Source: an uncultured Eubacteriales bacterium (GTDB lineage: Bacteria; Bacillota; Clostridia; Oscillospirales; CAG-272). From it: a DNA stretch of 64,000 nt. The stretch is taken from assembly GCA_934432725.1 (NCBI GenBank), contig CAKRZE010000001.1, positions 248,001 to 312,000 on the forward strand. Direction: 5' to 3'. Within the stretch, counting starts at the first letter, position 1; every line of letters begins with the position of its first letter. The translations under genes and the position numbers were made by a program. This document shows positions 7,856 to 16,056 of this stretch, piece by piece. The notes beneath the pieces were generated by a model that was given only the letters and a program-made list of their open reading frames with translations, was not told the DNA's origin and searched no databases.

Positions 7856-9581
7856 GCTGCTGCCCTCCTGTCTGCCCTTCGTAAAGCCGGCGGTATGACG
7901 GAGCCGATCCCATAAGCTCCTCATGCGTGCCGACTGCCGTTTTTCCGTCCTCCATAAAAATCACCCTCTGTATTTCGGGAAAATGGTACAGCCTGTGGGA
8001 AAGCAGAAAGACAATCTTGTCCTTCGCGTAATTCCGCAGATTTGCAAAAACCGCATCCTCCGTGTTCCGGTCAAGTGCGGAAAACGGGTCGTCCAGGATC
8101 AGCACCGGGCGCGGATGCGCAAGCGTTCTTGCCAGAGCCAGTCTCTGTGCCTGTCCTCCCGAAAGGCGAATGCCGCCCGTTCCGATTGCGGTTTCAAGAC
8201 CGTCCTCCATGGCAAGCACCTCACCGTACAGCGAGGCAGCGGCAAGATACGGCACAGCATCCTGCTCACTGCCGCAAAGCACGTTGTTCCGCACAGTATC
8301 GGTGCTGAGCTCGGGATCATGCCCCAGATAGCCGAATGTCGCCGCGATCTCACGCGAAGAAAGGTCCGAAAGCTCTCTGCCGCCGAAACGGACAGAGCCG
8401 CTGTACGGCGCTTCACAGAGAAACACCCGTCCGAGGGTAGATTTTCCGCAGGCAACGGGACCGGTCACGCCGATGATGTCGCCGGGACGCGCTGTCAGGG
8501 AAAGTCCCGAGAAAATCTGCTTCTCTCCGTAGGCAAAGGACAGGTTGTCAAGCGTTATACTGTCCGGCTGCGGTATGTTGAGTGCTTTCAGCGGCTCCGG
8601 CGATCTCATCAGCGGCTGAATTCTTTTCCAAGAAACCTCCGCCTTCTGCACGGAGTTAAACAGCTTTGCAATCTTGGAGGATTTAGCGGTCAGCTTTGTA
8701 AAACAGGAAAGAAAGGTGGTAAATGCCGCAATGTCCCACCCGCTCCATCCGGCTCCGAGCACATTTTTCGCACCGAACCACAGAATAAAAAGCACCCCGG
8801 CGCCGGATGCCGCAAGGTACAGAGGCGGAAGCGCCGACTGCCAGACATTGCTTCGCACAGCGGTCTTTTCATAGTTTTTCAGGGCATCCTCATACCGCTC
8901 CGCCCTTGCAGCCTCGCAGCCGTATATGCGGTAGGTCACGGCATTCTCCGCGCGGTCAAGTGTGGCACCGCTCAATGCTCCCGCAGCCTTTTTATACGCC
9001 GCCCCCGCGCGCTGCACCGGCTTCTTCATCCATGCCGCGCAAAAATACGAAACCGGTGTGAAAATCAGGCTGAGCAGTGCCAGCCGCCAATCGTATACAA
9101 AAAGCATCACCGTATAGCCGACCAGAGCCACGCCGGTATCAAAGACCTCTGTGGTAAATTTCCGCATTCCCTCCACGCAGTCATCCACATCGGAGATCGC
9201 TTTTGTCATCAGCTCTCCGACTCCCTCTTTTTCTAAGGAAGCCCGGCTTGTGCGCACCAAATTGGCATAAAGAATGCCCTTCATCCGGCGGTTGATGTTG
9301 TTGGCAAAGCGGCGGACATAAAAACGCTTGATGAACCGCGCAGCCTGCACAACCAGCGTAACCGCAAGAAAAGCAAGAACCAGAACCGCCATTGCGCCTG
9401 CCGTCTCACTTCCGCCGAGAATATCGGCAAGGCACTGGGCAAGCCGTCCCTCAAACCACGGTGTCGCAAGCAGTCCGACATTATAAAGCAATCCGGAAAC
9501 GGTCACAAAGGTCAGCGGCATCCATTCAACACGAAAATAAGAGCGTATTTTTTCCGGGCAGAAAATTTTTTCAGACTTCAT
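7839..9581 (-). CDS. ABC exporter half-transporter, subunit with degenerate Walker B
   Basis: 580 aa, membrane domain (about 1-320) plus ATPase domain. Seen: Walker A GPVACGKST, canonical signature LSGGQ, Walker B VLILDDP (Asp in place of the catalytic Glu), H-loop SHRLY. Its LSGGQ completes the partner's catalytic site, while its own Asp faces the partner's FSQGE, giving the asymmetric pattern of heterodimeric type IV exporters such as BmrCD or TM287/288. Start ATG 9581 lies 21 bp after the MarR gene stop, so the three genes form one operon. Confidence 0.9.
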   Translation of the reverse strand: MKSEKIFCPEKIRSYFRVEWMPLTFVTVSGLLYNVGLLATPWFEGRLAQCLADILGGSETAGAMAVLVLAFLAVTLVVQAARFIKRFYVRRFANNINRRMKGILYANLVRTSRASLEKEGVGELMTKAISDVDDCVEGMRKFTTEVFDTGVALVGYTVMLFVYDWRLALLSLIFTPVSYFCAAWMKKPVQRAGAAYKKAAGALSGATLDRAENAVTYRIYGCEAARAERYEDALKNYEKTAVRSNVWQSALPPLYLAASGAGVLFILWFGAKNVLGAGWSGWDIAAFTTFLSCFTKLTAKSSKIAKLFNSVQKAEVSWKRIQPLMRSPEPLKALNIPQPDSITLDNLSFAYGEKQIFSGLSLTARPGDIIGVTGPVACGKSTLGRVFLCEAPYSGSVRFGGRELSDLSSREIAATFGYLGHDPELSTDTVRNNVLCGSEQDAVPYLAAASLYGEVLAMEDGLETAIGTGGIRLSGGQAQRLALARTLAHPRPVLILDDPFSALDRNTEDAVFANLRNYAKDKIVFLLSHRLYHFPEIQRVIFMEDGKTAVGTHEELMGSAPSYRRLYEGQTGGQQHEEQE

Positions 9582-9602
9582 ATGTCTTCCAGCCTCCCGC
9601 GA

Positions 9603-10049
9603 TTATCGGATCAGGTGCAGAAATCCGGACCGGCTTTCGGCTTTCGATGCCGTGTAGAGCTTATCCAGCAGCGCAGCAAAGGTCTGCGCTTCCGTTTCGG
9701 TCAGAACCGAGGTCAGGTACTCATAAAAGGACGACTCGATCTCCGCCTTGGAGCATTTCAGCTTCTCGGCTTTCTCGGTGGGGAAAAGCAGCCTGCTGCG
9801 CCGGTCATCCGGATCATCCTCGCGCACAAGAAAGCCTTTTTCTTCAAGGTTTTTTGTTCTTCGCGCAACAGCCGCTTTATCCGCATGCAGCAGCTCTGCA
9901 AGCTTTGCCTGCGTACAGCCGGGATGGTGACGCAGCGCATGAATCAGATCGATTTCCGCCGTGCCGACTCCCTCTTCCCGCAGGGAAAGCAGCACCAGTT
10001 TTTCCGCCTCGCGTGCAATTTTCGTGATTTTCCGCTCCGTAATGTCCAT
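9603..10049 (-). CDS. MarR-family transcriptional regulator
   Basis: 148 aa winged-helix regulator. Seen: the helix-turn-helix CTQAKLAELLHADKAAVARRTKNLEEKGFL and the wing REDDPDDRRSRLLFPTEK, followed by the dimerisation helices. Start ATG 10049 has GGAGG five bases upstream; the frame is open further but those codons carry the promoter. First gene of an operon with the two ABC exporter halves, so it probably represses itself and the exporter until it binds a ligand. The ligand is unknown. Confidence 0.9.
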   Translation of the reverse strand: MDITERKITKIAREAEKLVLLSLREEGVGTAEIDLIHALRHHPGCTQAKLAELLHADKAAVARRTKNLEEKGFLVREDDPDDRRSRLLFPTEKAEKLKCSKAEIESSFYEYLTSVLTETEAQTFAALLDKLYTASKAESRSGFLHLIR

Positions 10050-10088
10050 AGGTGCCTCCGCGTTTTCGTATAGTTGCAGGTACATCGT

Positions 10089-10129
10089 TGTATATACATC
10101 TATCATATCCGAAAACGGCGTTTTGTCAA
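10089..10129 (-). promoter_or_regulatory. Promoter and probable MarR operator of the exporter operon
   Basis: Minus-strand TTGACA (10124-10129), 16-bp spacer, TATGAT (10102-10107). Three bases past the -10 is a perfect palindrome TGTATATACA (10089-10098), placed over the likely transcription start, which fits a repressor site. Confidence 0.7.
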
Positions 10130-10230
10130 GGGACATTTTGCCTGCAAGCCAAAAACATACGGATTCCATATCGTATCCCGAGCTCCGCAAAACGCTGCCT
10201 TCTGCTTCCAAGCGGCAGAGAGGGAGACAG

Positions 10231-10387
10231 CCGGCATTGATTCCGGCGGCTGAACGCCGCCGTTTTGCCTCGGAAAAATCCGAAAAAAAGGCACAGGGAA
10301 AAACGGCAAAGACCGCATCAAAAATGCCCAAAGCCCGGCCTGTATATTTGAGGGGCTGTTAAACGCATCGTTTTTTTTAACAGCCCC
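10231..10387 (-). repeat. Dispersed intergenic element, copy 3 (minus orientation), with terminator hairpin
   Basis: Related in sequence to 14085-14284 and 45628-45822. It contains the shared blocks: a GGGGCTGTTAAA/TTTAACAGCCCC hairpin (10352-10387), a GCATTTTTGATG block, and a GGCGGCGTTCAGCCGCC palindrome. This copy lacks the second hairpin seen in the other two. It lies between the MarR promoter and the 3' end of the gene at 10551. Confidence 0.7.
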
Positions 10388-10550
10388 ATTTGTTTTATTC
10401 TTGCCTGAGCCGGCTGTATCCGGTCCCCGGGCAGCGGTTTTGTACATGGTCCCGTTCCAAAATCCGGAACAGCGAATATGCTCCCTTCCGGGCGGATCAC
10501 AGTTGAACCCCGATACAGGGCATTTCCGATTGGTGCCCGGCATGCCGCAT

Positions 10551-11123
10551 TCATACCTGCTGTTCTTCCGCGCTCATCTGCTTAAGCACAGCCGTCTGCT
10601 CCCGGCTTTTTTGTTCCAGCTCTGCGCCGTAACGGAAGATCAATGAGACGAGAATCAGAACAATCCCGGTTATCACACTTCCGAAATTACCGGCATCTCC
10701 GATATGCTCCACCCCCTGCCAGACGGCAACAGCCCCCGATACGGAAATGGCGATAACGGGAATATAGATAAAGCGAATGCCGAGCTTTTTCAGCCTCCCC
10801 GCGCCCTTTTCCGTAAACGGTGTACCGTCTGCCAGCTCGGATTTCAGATAACCGTATGCAAGTCCGAAAAGAATCGCATCCGCAATCAGCATAAATGCCG
10901 CGGACAGCAGCTCCACACATTTTTGCAGAAGATCTGTCCCATCGGCAAAGATTTTCAGCGGCTCGCCGTAAATCAGAAATACCGAACCGCCATGATACTG
11001 CGCTGCGGCACACAGCGCACCGACACCGAACGCCGCCGCGCCGATGATGCAGAGGATATACGCGATCTTGGATAAAATGCGGAAGACGCGAAATGTCTTC
11101 TGAATGGCTTCAAGTGATTTCAT
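10551..11123 (-). CDS. DUF2975-like four-helix membrane protein
   Basis: 190 aa. Four likely helices: IAYILCIIGAAAFGVGALC, ELLSAAFMLIADAILFGLAY, FIYIPVIAISVSGAVAVW and VITGIVLILVSLIF. The segment LADGTPFTEKGAGRLKKLGI between helices 2 and 3 is the most conserved part and recurs as LKAGTPFTLAGAKELLRLGI in the paralogue at 14605-15147. Start overlaps the previous stop as ATGA. Family members often sit beside small regulators; function unknown. Confidence 0.7.
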   Translation of the reverse strand: MKSLEAIQKTFRVFRILSKIAYILCIIGAAAFGVGALCAAAQYHGGSVFLIYGEPLKIFADGTDLLQKCVELLSAAFMLIADAILFGLAYGYLKSELADGTPFTEKGAGRLKKLGIRFIYIPVIAISVSGAVAVWQGVEHIGDAGNFGSVITGIVLILVSLIFRYGAELEQKSREQTAVLKQMSAEEQQV

Positions 11124-11515
11124 TTTGTTTTCTCCTTCAACTGAATATGAATTTTCCCTTTTGCACGGCGAGCCTCCACCCGAACAGAATACGCGCCGTC
11201 CTTTGGAATATTCACGGTAAAATCCGTTGCTCCCTTACCGTTCCCGGAGTACAGCACATCTCCGTCCGGCGCCCGGATCTCCATGTGCAGCGAGCCCTTT
11301 GCGGTTTGAAACCGAATGGCAAGCGCCGCCCCTTCCCTCAGCTCCAATGTGTGCAGATCCGCCCCGGTCATATATTGGATATCAAGCATGTAAGAATCCG
11401 GAGCCGCTGTGCGATCCCCGGCAAAGTCCTGCCGGTTATACAAAATCAGAGCGGCTGCCAGCCCGACAATCAGAATCGGGAAAAACAAAAGTACGATAAT
11501 TCTCTGTCTGGTCAT
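11120..11515 (-). CDS. Membrane-anchored small beta-sandwich protein
   Basis: 131 aa. An N-terminal anchor (IIVLLFFPILIVGLAAALIL) is followed by a beta-rich domain that reads like a small immunoglobulin- or pre-peptidase-type fold (ELREGAALAIRFQTAKG, IRAPDGDVLYSGNGKGATDF, VNIPKDGAYSVRVEARRAKG). Start ATG 11515 has GGAGGTGA upstream; an open frame continues to 11701 without a site. The stop overlaps the next start by four bases (ATGA), so it is coupled to the DUF2975-like gene. Function unknown. Confidence 0.7.
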   Translation of the reverse strand: MTRQRIIVLLFFPILIVGLAAALILYNRQDFAGDRTAAPDSYMLDIQYMTGADLHTLELREGAALAIRFQTAKGSLHMEIRAPDGDVLYSGNGKGATDFTVNIPKDGAYSVRVEARRAKGKIHIQLKEKTK

Positions 11516-11600
11516 ATCTTCACCTCCGCAGCGTGCCGGATGCTTCCCCTTTCGCAACAACCCGTTTTCACGGCAGCTCCGGCAAACGGAAGCATCCGTT

Positions 11601-11882
11601 TCATTCCTTCCCGCCGTCCCCGGGTCTTTTCGGAATACACATGCCGACAGTGAGACCGACAAGCATGCCAAGGGAAATCGCAATGCCGGTATAGCTTTCA
11701 AGCATTGTCCCGATCAGAAGACCAAGGCACATTCCGAGGCTCATTCCTTCCATCCCGTAATCGGCATCCTGTTTTTTGCCCTTCCTTTTCTTTGTCACAC
11801 CGCGTGCAGCCAGAATCGCCACGGCTAAGCCGACCGCGATCCAGGGCGCAGCAGCTCTGATAAAATCCCAAGCCGTGTTCAT
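11601..11882 (-). CDS. Small glycine-rich membrane protein
   Basis: 93 aa. One N-terminal helix (AAPWIAVGLAVAILAA), a short basic cytoplasmic loop, then two glycine-rich helices (MSLGMCLGLLIGTML and ISLGMLVGLTVGMCI). The G-rich pair resembles glycine-zipper hairpins. First gene of a three-gene membrane operon running to 10551. A ribosome site AGGGGAAC precedes ATG 11882. Family not recognised. Confidence 0.65.
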   Translation of the reverse strand: MNTAWDFIRAAAPWIAVGLAVAILAARGVTKKRKGKKQDADYGMEGMSLGMCLGLLIGTMLESYTGIAISLGMLVGLTVGMCIPKRPGDGGKE

Positions 11883-12299
11883 ATCTGTTCCCCTTATACT
11901 CTCTCATCCTGCCATTGTTTTTATGAGCAAATCCGGCAGAGGATTCCCGCTTCGGAGCGGAAGCAGCCTCCGGAGCCGCACATCGCCCCGACCGCTCTCC
12001 AAAAAGCAGCGGGTTACAGGCTTCGGCAGCCTTAAATGCCCCATCCGCGCCTTCTCTGCCGGAAAACCAAGGCGCCTGCTTTCTCATACCACATTCAGGG
12101 CATGGTTCCGGAAAGGAAGCGTGCCGTAGTGCCGGAAAAGCAGGACTGCCCCGGCTGCAAGCCCGCTCCAAGACTTGAAATCGGCATACATGCCCCCGGC
12201 GGCGCATCCCTGCCCGGCAACGCTGCCCGTTTGCGGCAGATTGCCGATGACCGCAGCGGAAAGCACCGTGGACGGCATAAAAAGCAAAGCGTATGTGCT
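11883..12299. other. Intergenic stretch without a supported gene
   Basis: No frame has both a ribosome site and protein-like composition. Presumably holds the promoter of the 11882 operon and the terminator of the deaminase gene; I could not fix either. Confidence 0.4.
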
Positions 12300-12725
12300 T
12301 TATCCGTTTGAAAAGCGTTCTTCCCCCCACCAAGCCGGCATCAATTCCTTCAGAGTCACGGTTTCTCTTGTTTCATAGTTCACCATAATCTCCATGTTTT
12401 CATTTTCTTTGTTCAGCTGATACAGAAACTCACGGCACGCACCGCAGGGCATTCCGCTTCCGCCGCCGGACGGAGCCTCATCCCGAAAAGCGATCATTCT
12501 TTTGATTCTCGTCTGACCGCTGTTCACATACATGTTAAGAGCGGCAACGCGCTCCGCACACAGGTTCATTACACCGCTGCACGCCTCAATGCAAAAGCCT
12601 GCATAAATGGTGCCGTCCCCGCTTTCCAGAGCGCATACCACATGATGTGCGTACACAAAAGGCGATACGTCCTCCGGGTGATATTCTTTTTTCGCCCGTC
12701 TATAGAGCTTTTCCCATATATCCAT
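12300..12725 (-). CDS. Cytidine deaminase-family protein
   Basis: 141 aa, about the usual size for a tetrameric Cdd. Zinc-dependent deamination of cytidine/deoxycytidine or a related nucleoside or antibiotic. Seen: GDGTIYAGFCIEACSGVMNLCAE (zinc ligand Cys and catalytic Glu in CAE) and PCGACREFL (two further zinc Cys). The closest general pattern is the Cdd/blasticidin-S-deaminase branch; substrate cannot be fixed from sequence. ATG 12725 has AGGAGGAG upstream. Stands alone, with no linked pyrimidine-salvage genes. Confidence 0.82.
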   Translation of the reverse strand: MDIWEKLYRRAKKEYHPEDVSPFVYAHHVVCALESGDGTIYAGFCIEACSGVMNLCAERVAALNMYVNSGQTRIKRMIAFRDEAPSGGGSGMPCGACREFLYQLNKENENMEIMVNYETRETVTLKELMPAWWGEERFSNG

Positions 12726-13152
12726 ATTCTCCTCCTAAAGTCAGAAAAACAGCCTGTCGTTCGGAAGCGCTTTGATCAAACGAATTGCGACCGCGCCGGG
12801 CGGCGCAGCCCGCAGACCGCTCCCTGTCACACGGCAGCTTCAACCATTTATCCGCCTGTGCTTTTACAATAAGCCCAATCATGATTGCAGCGACCGCCAT
12901 GCGCACAATTATCGGGGGATGAAACCGGCAAAGCCCCGCCCAAAAGGGTTCCCCCTTCGATTTTATGCCATGCCTTTTACAACGGCAAAAGCTCCCGTTC
13001 TGCGGCTTTGCAATCGCTTTCCAATCGGCTTGCAATCGGTTCCCAATGCCGGATCGCTTTCGCATGAAGATAAAATCCGCAAATCTCCGCCTGAAGAATT
13101 TATCCTTCAGTCCCTCTCCTGCCGATTCCGATCGATGTTTTTTCGGAAAGAA
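12726..13152. other. Intergenic stretch without a supported gene
   Basis: Separates the deaminase from the 3' end of the TetR gene. Frames present have arginine/proline-rich shadow composition. No RNA gene recognised. Confidence 0.4.
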
Positions 13153-13803
13153 TCATATTTTGTTTGACGCATCGATATCCGTCTTTTGCCCGTATATCGC
13201 TAAAAACTGCCGGATATGCCGCCCGATCAGCTTCATCACCTCATCCTCGCGCTCCGGCTCACGGTCACAGAGATTGATCCAGACGGAGACAGGAAGGCAG
13301 AGCTGCGCCGCCATAATCTCCGGGTCATTGTCCGCCAGTCTGCTCTGACGGATGAGAAACCGTACAAGCCCGGTAAAATAGCGCATAACGTCCGTATAGT
13401 TCTGCTTGGTCTGAAGCTCCTTCAGCTTCGGATTCTGAAACTGCTCGATGGTCAGCATCTTACGGGATTTGCTGATCTGCGGATCGTGCAGGATATAGCG
13501 GATATGCCCCAGAACCATCTGTACCGCAAGATCGGGCGTAATATCCTGCCTGCCCTCGGTAAATGCAGGGTCATCCCAGTCTGCATGTGCAAAAATCGAA
13601 TGGTTCCCGTACTCCTCCAAAACCTTTTGCACCAGTTCCTCCAGAATCTCCCGCTTACTTCCGAAATGACTGTAAAGCGAAGCCTTTCGAATGCCGACGG
13701 CATCTGCAATTTGTGAAATAGAGGTGGCTTCATAGCCTTTTACAGAGAAGAGATCCAGTGCCGTTTCCAGAATCTCCTGTTTCGTATTGCCCTTTTCCAT
13801 CAT
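13153..13803 (-). CDS. TetR-family transcriptional regulator
   Basis: 216 aa. N-terminal DNA-binding domain (about residues 5-55): ILETALDLFSVKGYEATSIS, QIADAVGIRKASLYSHFGSK, the classic TetR helix-turn-helix ending in YxHF. The C-terminal ligand domain is variable as usual (GLVRFLIRQSRLADNDPE). ATG ATG at 13803/13800 follow a GGGGG run. It has its own promoter with a palindrome inside it, so self-repression is likely. No divergent target gene is adjacent, so its regulon is unclear. Confidence 0.88.
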   Translation of the reverse strand: MMEKGNTKQEILETALDLFSVKGYEATSISQIADAVGIRKASLYSHFGSKREILEELVQKVLEEYGNHSIFAHADWDDPAFTEGRQDITPDLAVQMVLGHIRYILHDPQISKSRKMLTIEQFQNPKLKELQTKQNYTDVMRYFTGLVRFLIRQSRLADNDPEIMAAQLCLPVSVWINLCDREPEREDEVMKLIGRHIRQFLAIYGQKTDIDASNKI

Positions 13804-13837
13804 TCCGCTGCCCCCTGTCGGTCGTAATCTCAGTGTC

Positions 13838-13866
13838 ATTATAGCTTCCGACCGGTCGTTTGTCAA
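13838..13866 (-). promoter_or_regulatory. Consensus promoter with internal operator of the TetR gene
   Basis: Minus-strand TTGACA (13861-13866), 17-bp spacer, TATAAT (13838-13843): a perfect sigma-A consensus. The spacer holds the palindrome CGACCGGTCG (13849-13858), and a half-site ACGACCGAC recurs in the leader. Repressor binding here would block polymerase. Confidence 0.75.
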
Positions 13867-14084
13867 TAGGAAACAGCGCTTTTTTAAGAAGCTCTCGCCG
13901 GTTCCTTTGCAAGAGCACCCAAAAACGTCGGCAGCGCTTCGTTTCCCGCACGAAATGACTGTCCGAATGAACAAATGACGCTGTCGTAAGCATTGCTTTT
14001 GCATCTGCAAAGGTTTCTTTTCGAACCGAATCAGGACCGGTCCGATAGACAGAAGCACCGCCGCCCGGGCTGTGCGGATGCAAA

Positions 14085-14284
14085 GGGACTGTTAAAAATA
14101 CCGATGTTTTTAACAGCCCATTAAAAATGTCAGTCAGAATTCCGCATTATGATGCCATCCCGATCGTTTTCGTCCCTGTGCCTTTGTTTTTTCAGCTTTC
14201 CCTGTGGGTAAAACGGCGGCGTTCAGCCGCTAAGACCAACGCCAAAAGGGTGTAAAAAAACTCAAAACGAATTTTTTACACCCC
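14085..14284 (+). repeat. Dispersed intergenic element, copy 1, with two terminal hairpins
   Basis: 200 bp. The left hairpin is GGGACTGTTAAAAA/TTTTTAACAGCCC (14085-14119). The right hairpin is GGGTGTAAAAAA/TTTTTTTACACCC (14248-14284), ending 6 bp before the TfoX-like gene stop, where it would act as its terminator. The middle is shared with 45628-45822 and 10231-10387. No open frame. Confidence 0.75.
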
Positions 14285-14290
14285 TTTAAA

Positions 14291-14608
14291 TTACTTTTGT
14301 ATTTTTCGTTTGGGAAGCGGCGTGACCCGAAGCAGGATTTCTATGACTGCCTTAGCCAGCTCCCGGTTTTCGATATCCAATACGTAATGCACCTTGGCTC
14401 CGTCATAGGGAAAGTCCTCCGGCGCGTCCTTCATGATACCTTCAAGCTCCGGCAGCTTTTTGACCATGACGCAGTTGTCGCAGACAAGCAGAATCGGCTT
14501 TCCCTGAATATAGACAAGATACTCCCCGAACATTTTTTTACAGGCAACGCCGTCGATTCCGCTCAGCTGATCCAGAACAAACTGAATATACTCTTTTGAT
14601 GTACTCAT
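14291..14608 (-). CDS. TfoX N-terminal-domain family protein
   Basis: 105 aa. Seen: YIQFVLDQLSGIDGVACKKM followed by MFGEYLVYIQGKPILLVCDN, the signature stretch of the TfoX N-terminal domain (usually RxMFGGxGLY). TfoX/Sxy is a competence regulator in gamma-proteobacteria; in Bacillota this domain is found as a small stand-alone protein of unknown role. ATG 14608 overlaps the DUF2975-like gene stop as ATGA, so both are co-translated. Confidence 0.82.
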   Translation of the reverse strand: MSTSKEYIQFVLDQLSGIDGVACKKMFGEYLVYIQGKPILLVCDNCVMVKKLPELEGIMKDAPEDFPYDGAKVHYVLDIENRELAKAVIEILLRVTPLPKRKIQK

Positions 14609-15147
14609 TGATCTTCCGCGCTTTCCCGCAGCTCTGCACCGCAGCGGCAAAGCAGAGAACCTATTATAAACATGATACCGAGTACGATGCTTTCTCTGTT
14701 ATGATAAAGCAAGTCCATAGCCGCAACCTTTCCGTTCGGTATAAAGATTCCCCGGAGGATAATTTTGATCACAGCACAGCCCTCGGGGAGGATAAGTGCC
14801 AGAATGCCGAGCCGCAGCAGCTCTTTTGCACCGGCAAGGGTAAAGGGAGTCCCGGCTTTCAGTTCGTTTTTGAAGAAGCTCTCCGCAAAGCATGCCAGTA
14901 CCACTTCGCCGGCGCAGACAATCATCCAGCCCAAAACCGTTGCGACAAGGCCGGCATCGTACGAATCCCATGAGATCAGTCCGTGCAGGGTAAGCTCGCC
15001 TATTTTGATCAGACTGCTGCCGCCGAAAAGCAGACCGACAAGTGCCGCAATACATCCGCCCAAGCCGATGGAAGCCAGAACAATGGCGATTTCGCTGAGT
15101 ATTTTCCCGACCTTGGAAAGCGTTTGAATACTCTTAAGTGATTTCAT
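14605..15147 (-). CDS. DUF2975-like four-helix membrane protein
   Basis: 180 aa, paralogue of the protein at 10551-11123: shared start MKSL-IQ, four helices in the same places, and the loop LKAGTPFTLAGAKELLRLGI. ATG 15147 has GGAGGA upstream, which excludes the in-frame start at 15177. Two-gene operon with the TfoX-like gene. Confidence 0.7.
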   Translation of the reverse strand: MKSLKSIQTLSKVGKILSEIAIVLASIGLGGCIAALVGLLFGGSSLIKIGELTLHGLISWDSYDAGLVATVLGWMIVCAGEVVLACFAESFFKNELKAGTPFTLAGAKELLRLGILALILPEGCAVIKIILRGIFIPNGKVAAMDLLYHNRESIVLGIMFIIGSLLCRCGAELRESAEDQ

Positions 15148-15371
15148 AAAAAGTCCTCCGTTTTTATCGAATCTCAATGTCTCCGTTTGCAGCTTCCACG
15201 GTCAGCCTGCCGTACAGGCTGCAAAGCGGACGATACGGCGTCTGCGATTTGCTCTTTCCTGCGGAGCAACACCTCCCAAAGAACCTGACGTAAGCTTCAG
15301 CGCCCGTGCAAAGGTTTTTCCCTTTCCAAGCCGCCTCCGGCGCGTTCTGTCAAGTCCGGACCATTCCAGCC

Positions 15372-15584
15372 TCATGTATGTGCCTTCCCGGCAAACAGCA
15401 CAGTCCTTCCCTTCATAGATATTTTTTTGACCTCATAACCGTAATCTTCCAGCTCTTTTTTGTATTTCAAAAAAGAATGGTCAAGCGGTACGCCCGCAAT
15501 TTGTTCTATCTCATCAAAGGTCAATACCATCTGCGGCTTTCCGTTTGCCCGTATGTATTCCCAAAGTGCATTGTATTTGCTCAT
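15372..15584 (-). CDS. Small conserved hypothetical protein (YKKEL-type), cassette-end gene
   Basis: 70 aa: SKYNALWEYIRANGKPQMVL, DEIEQIAGVPLDHSFLKYKK and YEVKKISMKGRTVLF. This short domain recurs widely in Bacillota as a stand-alone protein or next to DNA-modifying proteins; it looks like a compact nucleic-acid or protein-binding fold, with no known reaction. ATG 15584 has GGAGGGG immediately upstream; the open frame further up belongs to a gene remnant. It marks the distal edge of the Rhs locus. Confidence 0.7.
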   Translation of the reverse strand: MSKYNALWEYIRANGKPQMVLTFDEIEQIAGVPLDHSFLKYKKELEDYGYEVKKISMKGRTVLFAGKAHT

Positions 15585-15654
15585 TGCCCCTCCTTTGCTG
15601 ACAATACAGCCCTCACTCTTACAGATCACCGCATGCGGAACTGATTCATCGTCT

Positions 15655-15785
15655 GCCATTTTTCCCTTAGAATCTAAGGTTTTTCTGTAAAACGCAATAT
15701 CTTCATCATGAATAGTCCTACTATCAATAAATTTATCATCCAATTTCTGAAATATCCTATAACTCTGAAAAAACGGTGATTTGGA
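15655..15785 (-). pseudogene. Fragment of an immunity-like gene (paralogue of 22278-22847)
   Basis: Encodes SYRIFQKLDDKF, then TIHDEDIAFYRKTLD and KGKMAD, matching SYMIFQKLDDEF, TIHDEDIAFYRETLD and KRKMAD of the gene at 22278-22847. Both ends are missing. Its upstream edge is fused directly to rhs core fragment C11, so the junction records a deletion. Confidence 0.75.
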
Positions 15786-15964
15786 GCACATGCGTATTGT
15801 CGCAGACCGCGATGACATCTCCCTGAAGGTTCGTGATATAGAAATTCAGAAGGATGTCCCCGTCATTTTCATCGTACCGCAGGCAGTATGTGGGCGAACC
15901 GTTCTCATCATAGAAGTATTCGATCCAGTTATTCCCCCACGTTTCACGCAAAAGCTGCGTGCCG
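15786..15964 (-). pseudogene. rhs core fragment C11 (no toxin tip)
   Basis: Encodes GTQLLRETWGNNWIEYFYDE through GDVIAVCDNTHV and then breaks into the immunity-gene fragment. It begins at the same codon as C1, C3, C5, C6, C8 and C10, next to the type I palindrome. Tip lost. Confidence 0.85.
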
Positions 15965-16052
15965 CTTTGCCGAGAGCAGGCAGGTTTGCCTGCTCTCGGG
16001 CTACTTGATGAAGGAATAACAATGGAGAAAAACAGGTTTTACGTTAGTGTGG
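15965..16052. repeat. Type I cassette junction (palindrome plus conserved flank), copy at C11
   Basis: Perfect 13-bp stem CCGAGAGCAGGCA / TGCCTGCTCTCGG with a 4-nt loop at 15970-15999, then about 50 bp of flank (ACTTGATGAAGGAATAACAA and on) shared with the copies at 27.9 and 31.6 kb. No T-run follows on either strand. Confidence 0.85.
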
Positions 16053-16056
16053 AGGG

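Noticed and set aside
6518..9236. Long plus-strand frames opposite the ABC exporter genes
   Set aside because: His/Arg/Lys-rich shadows; the minus-strand Walker motifs are unambiguous.
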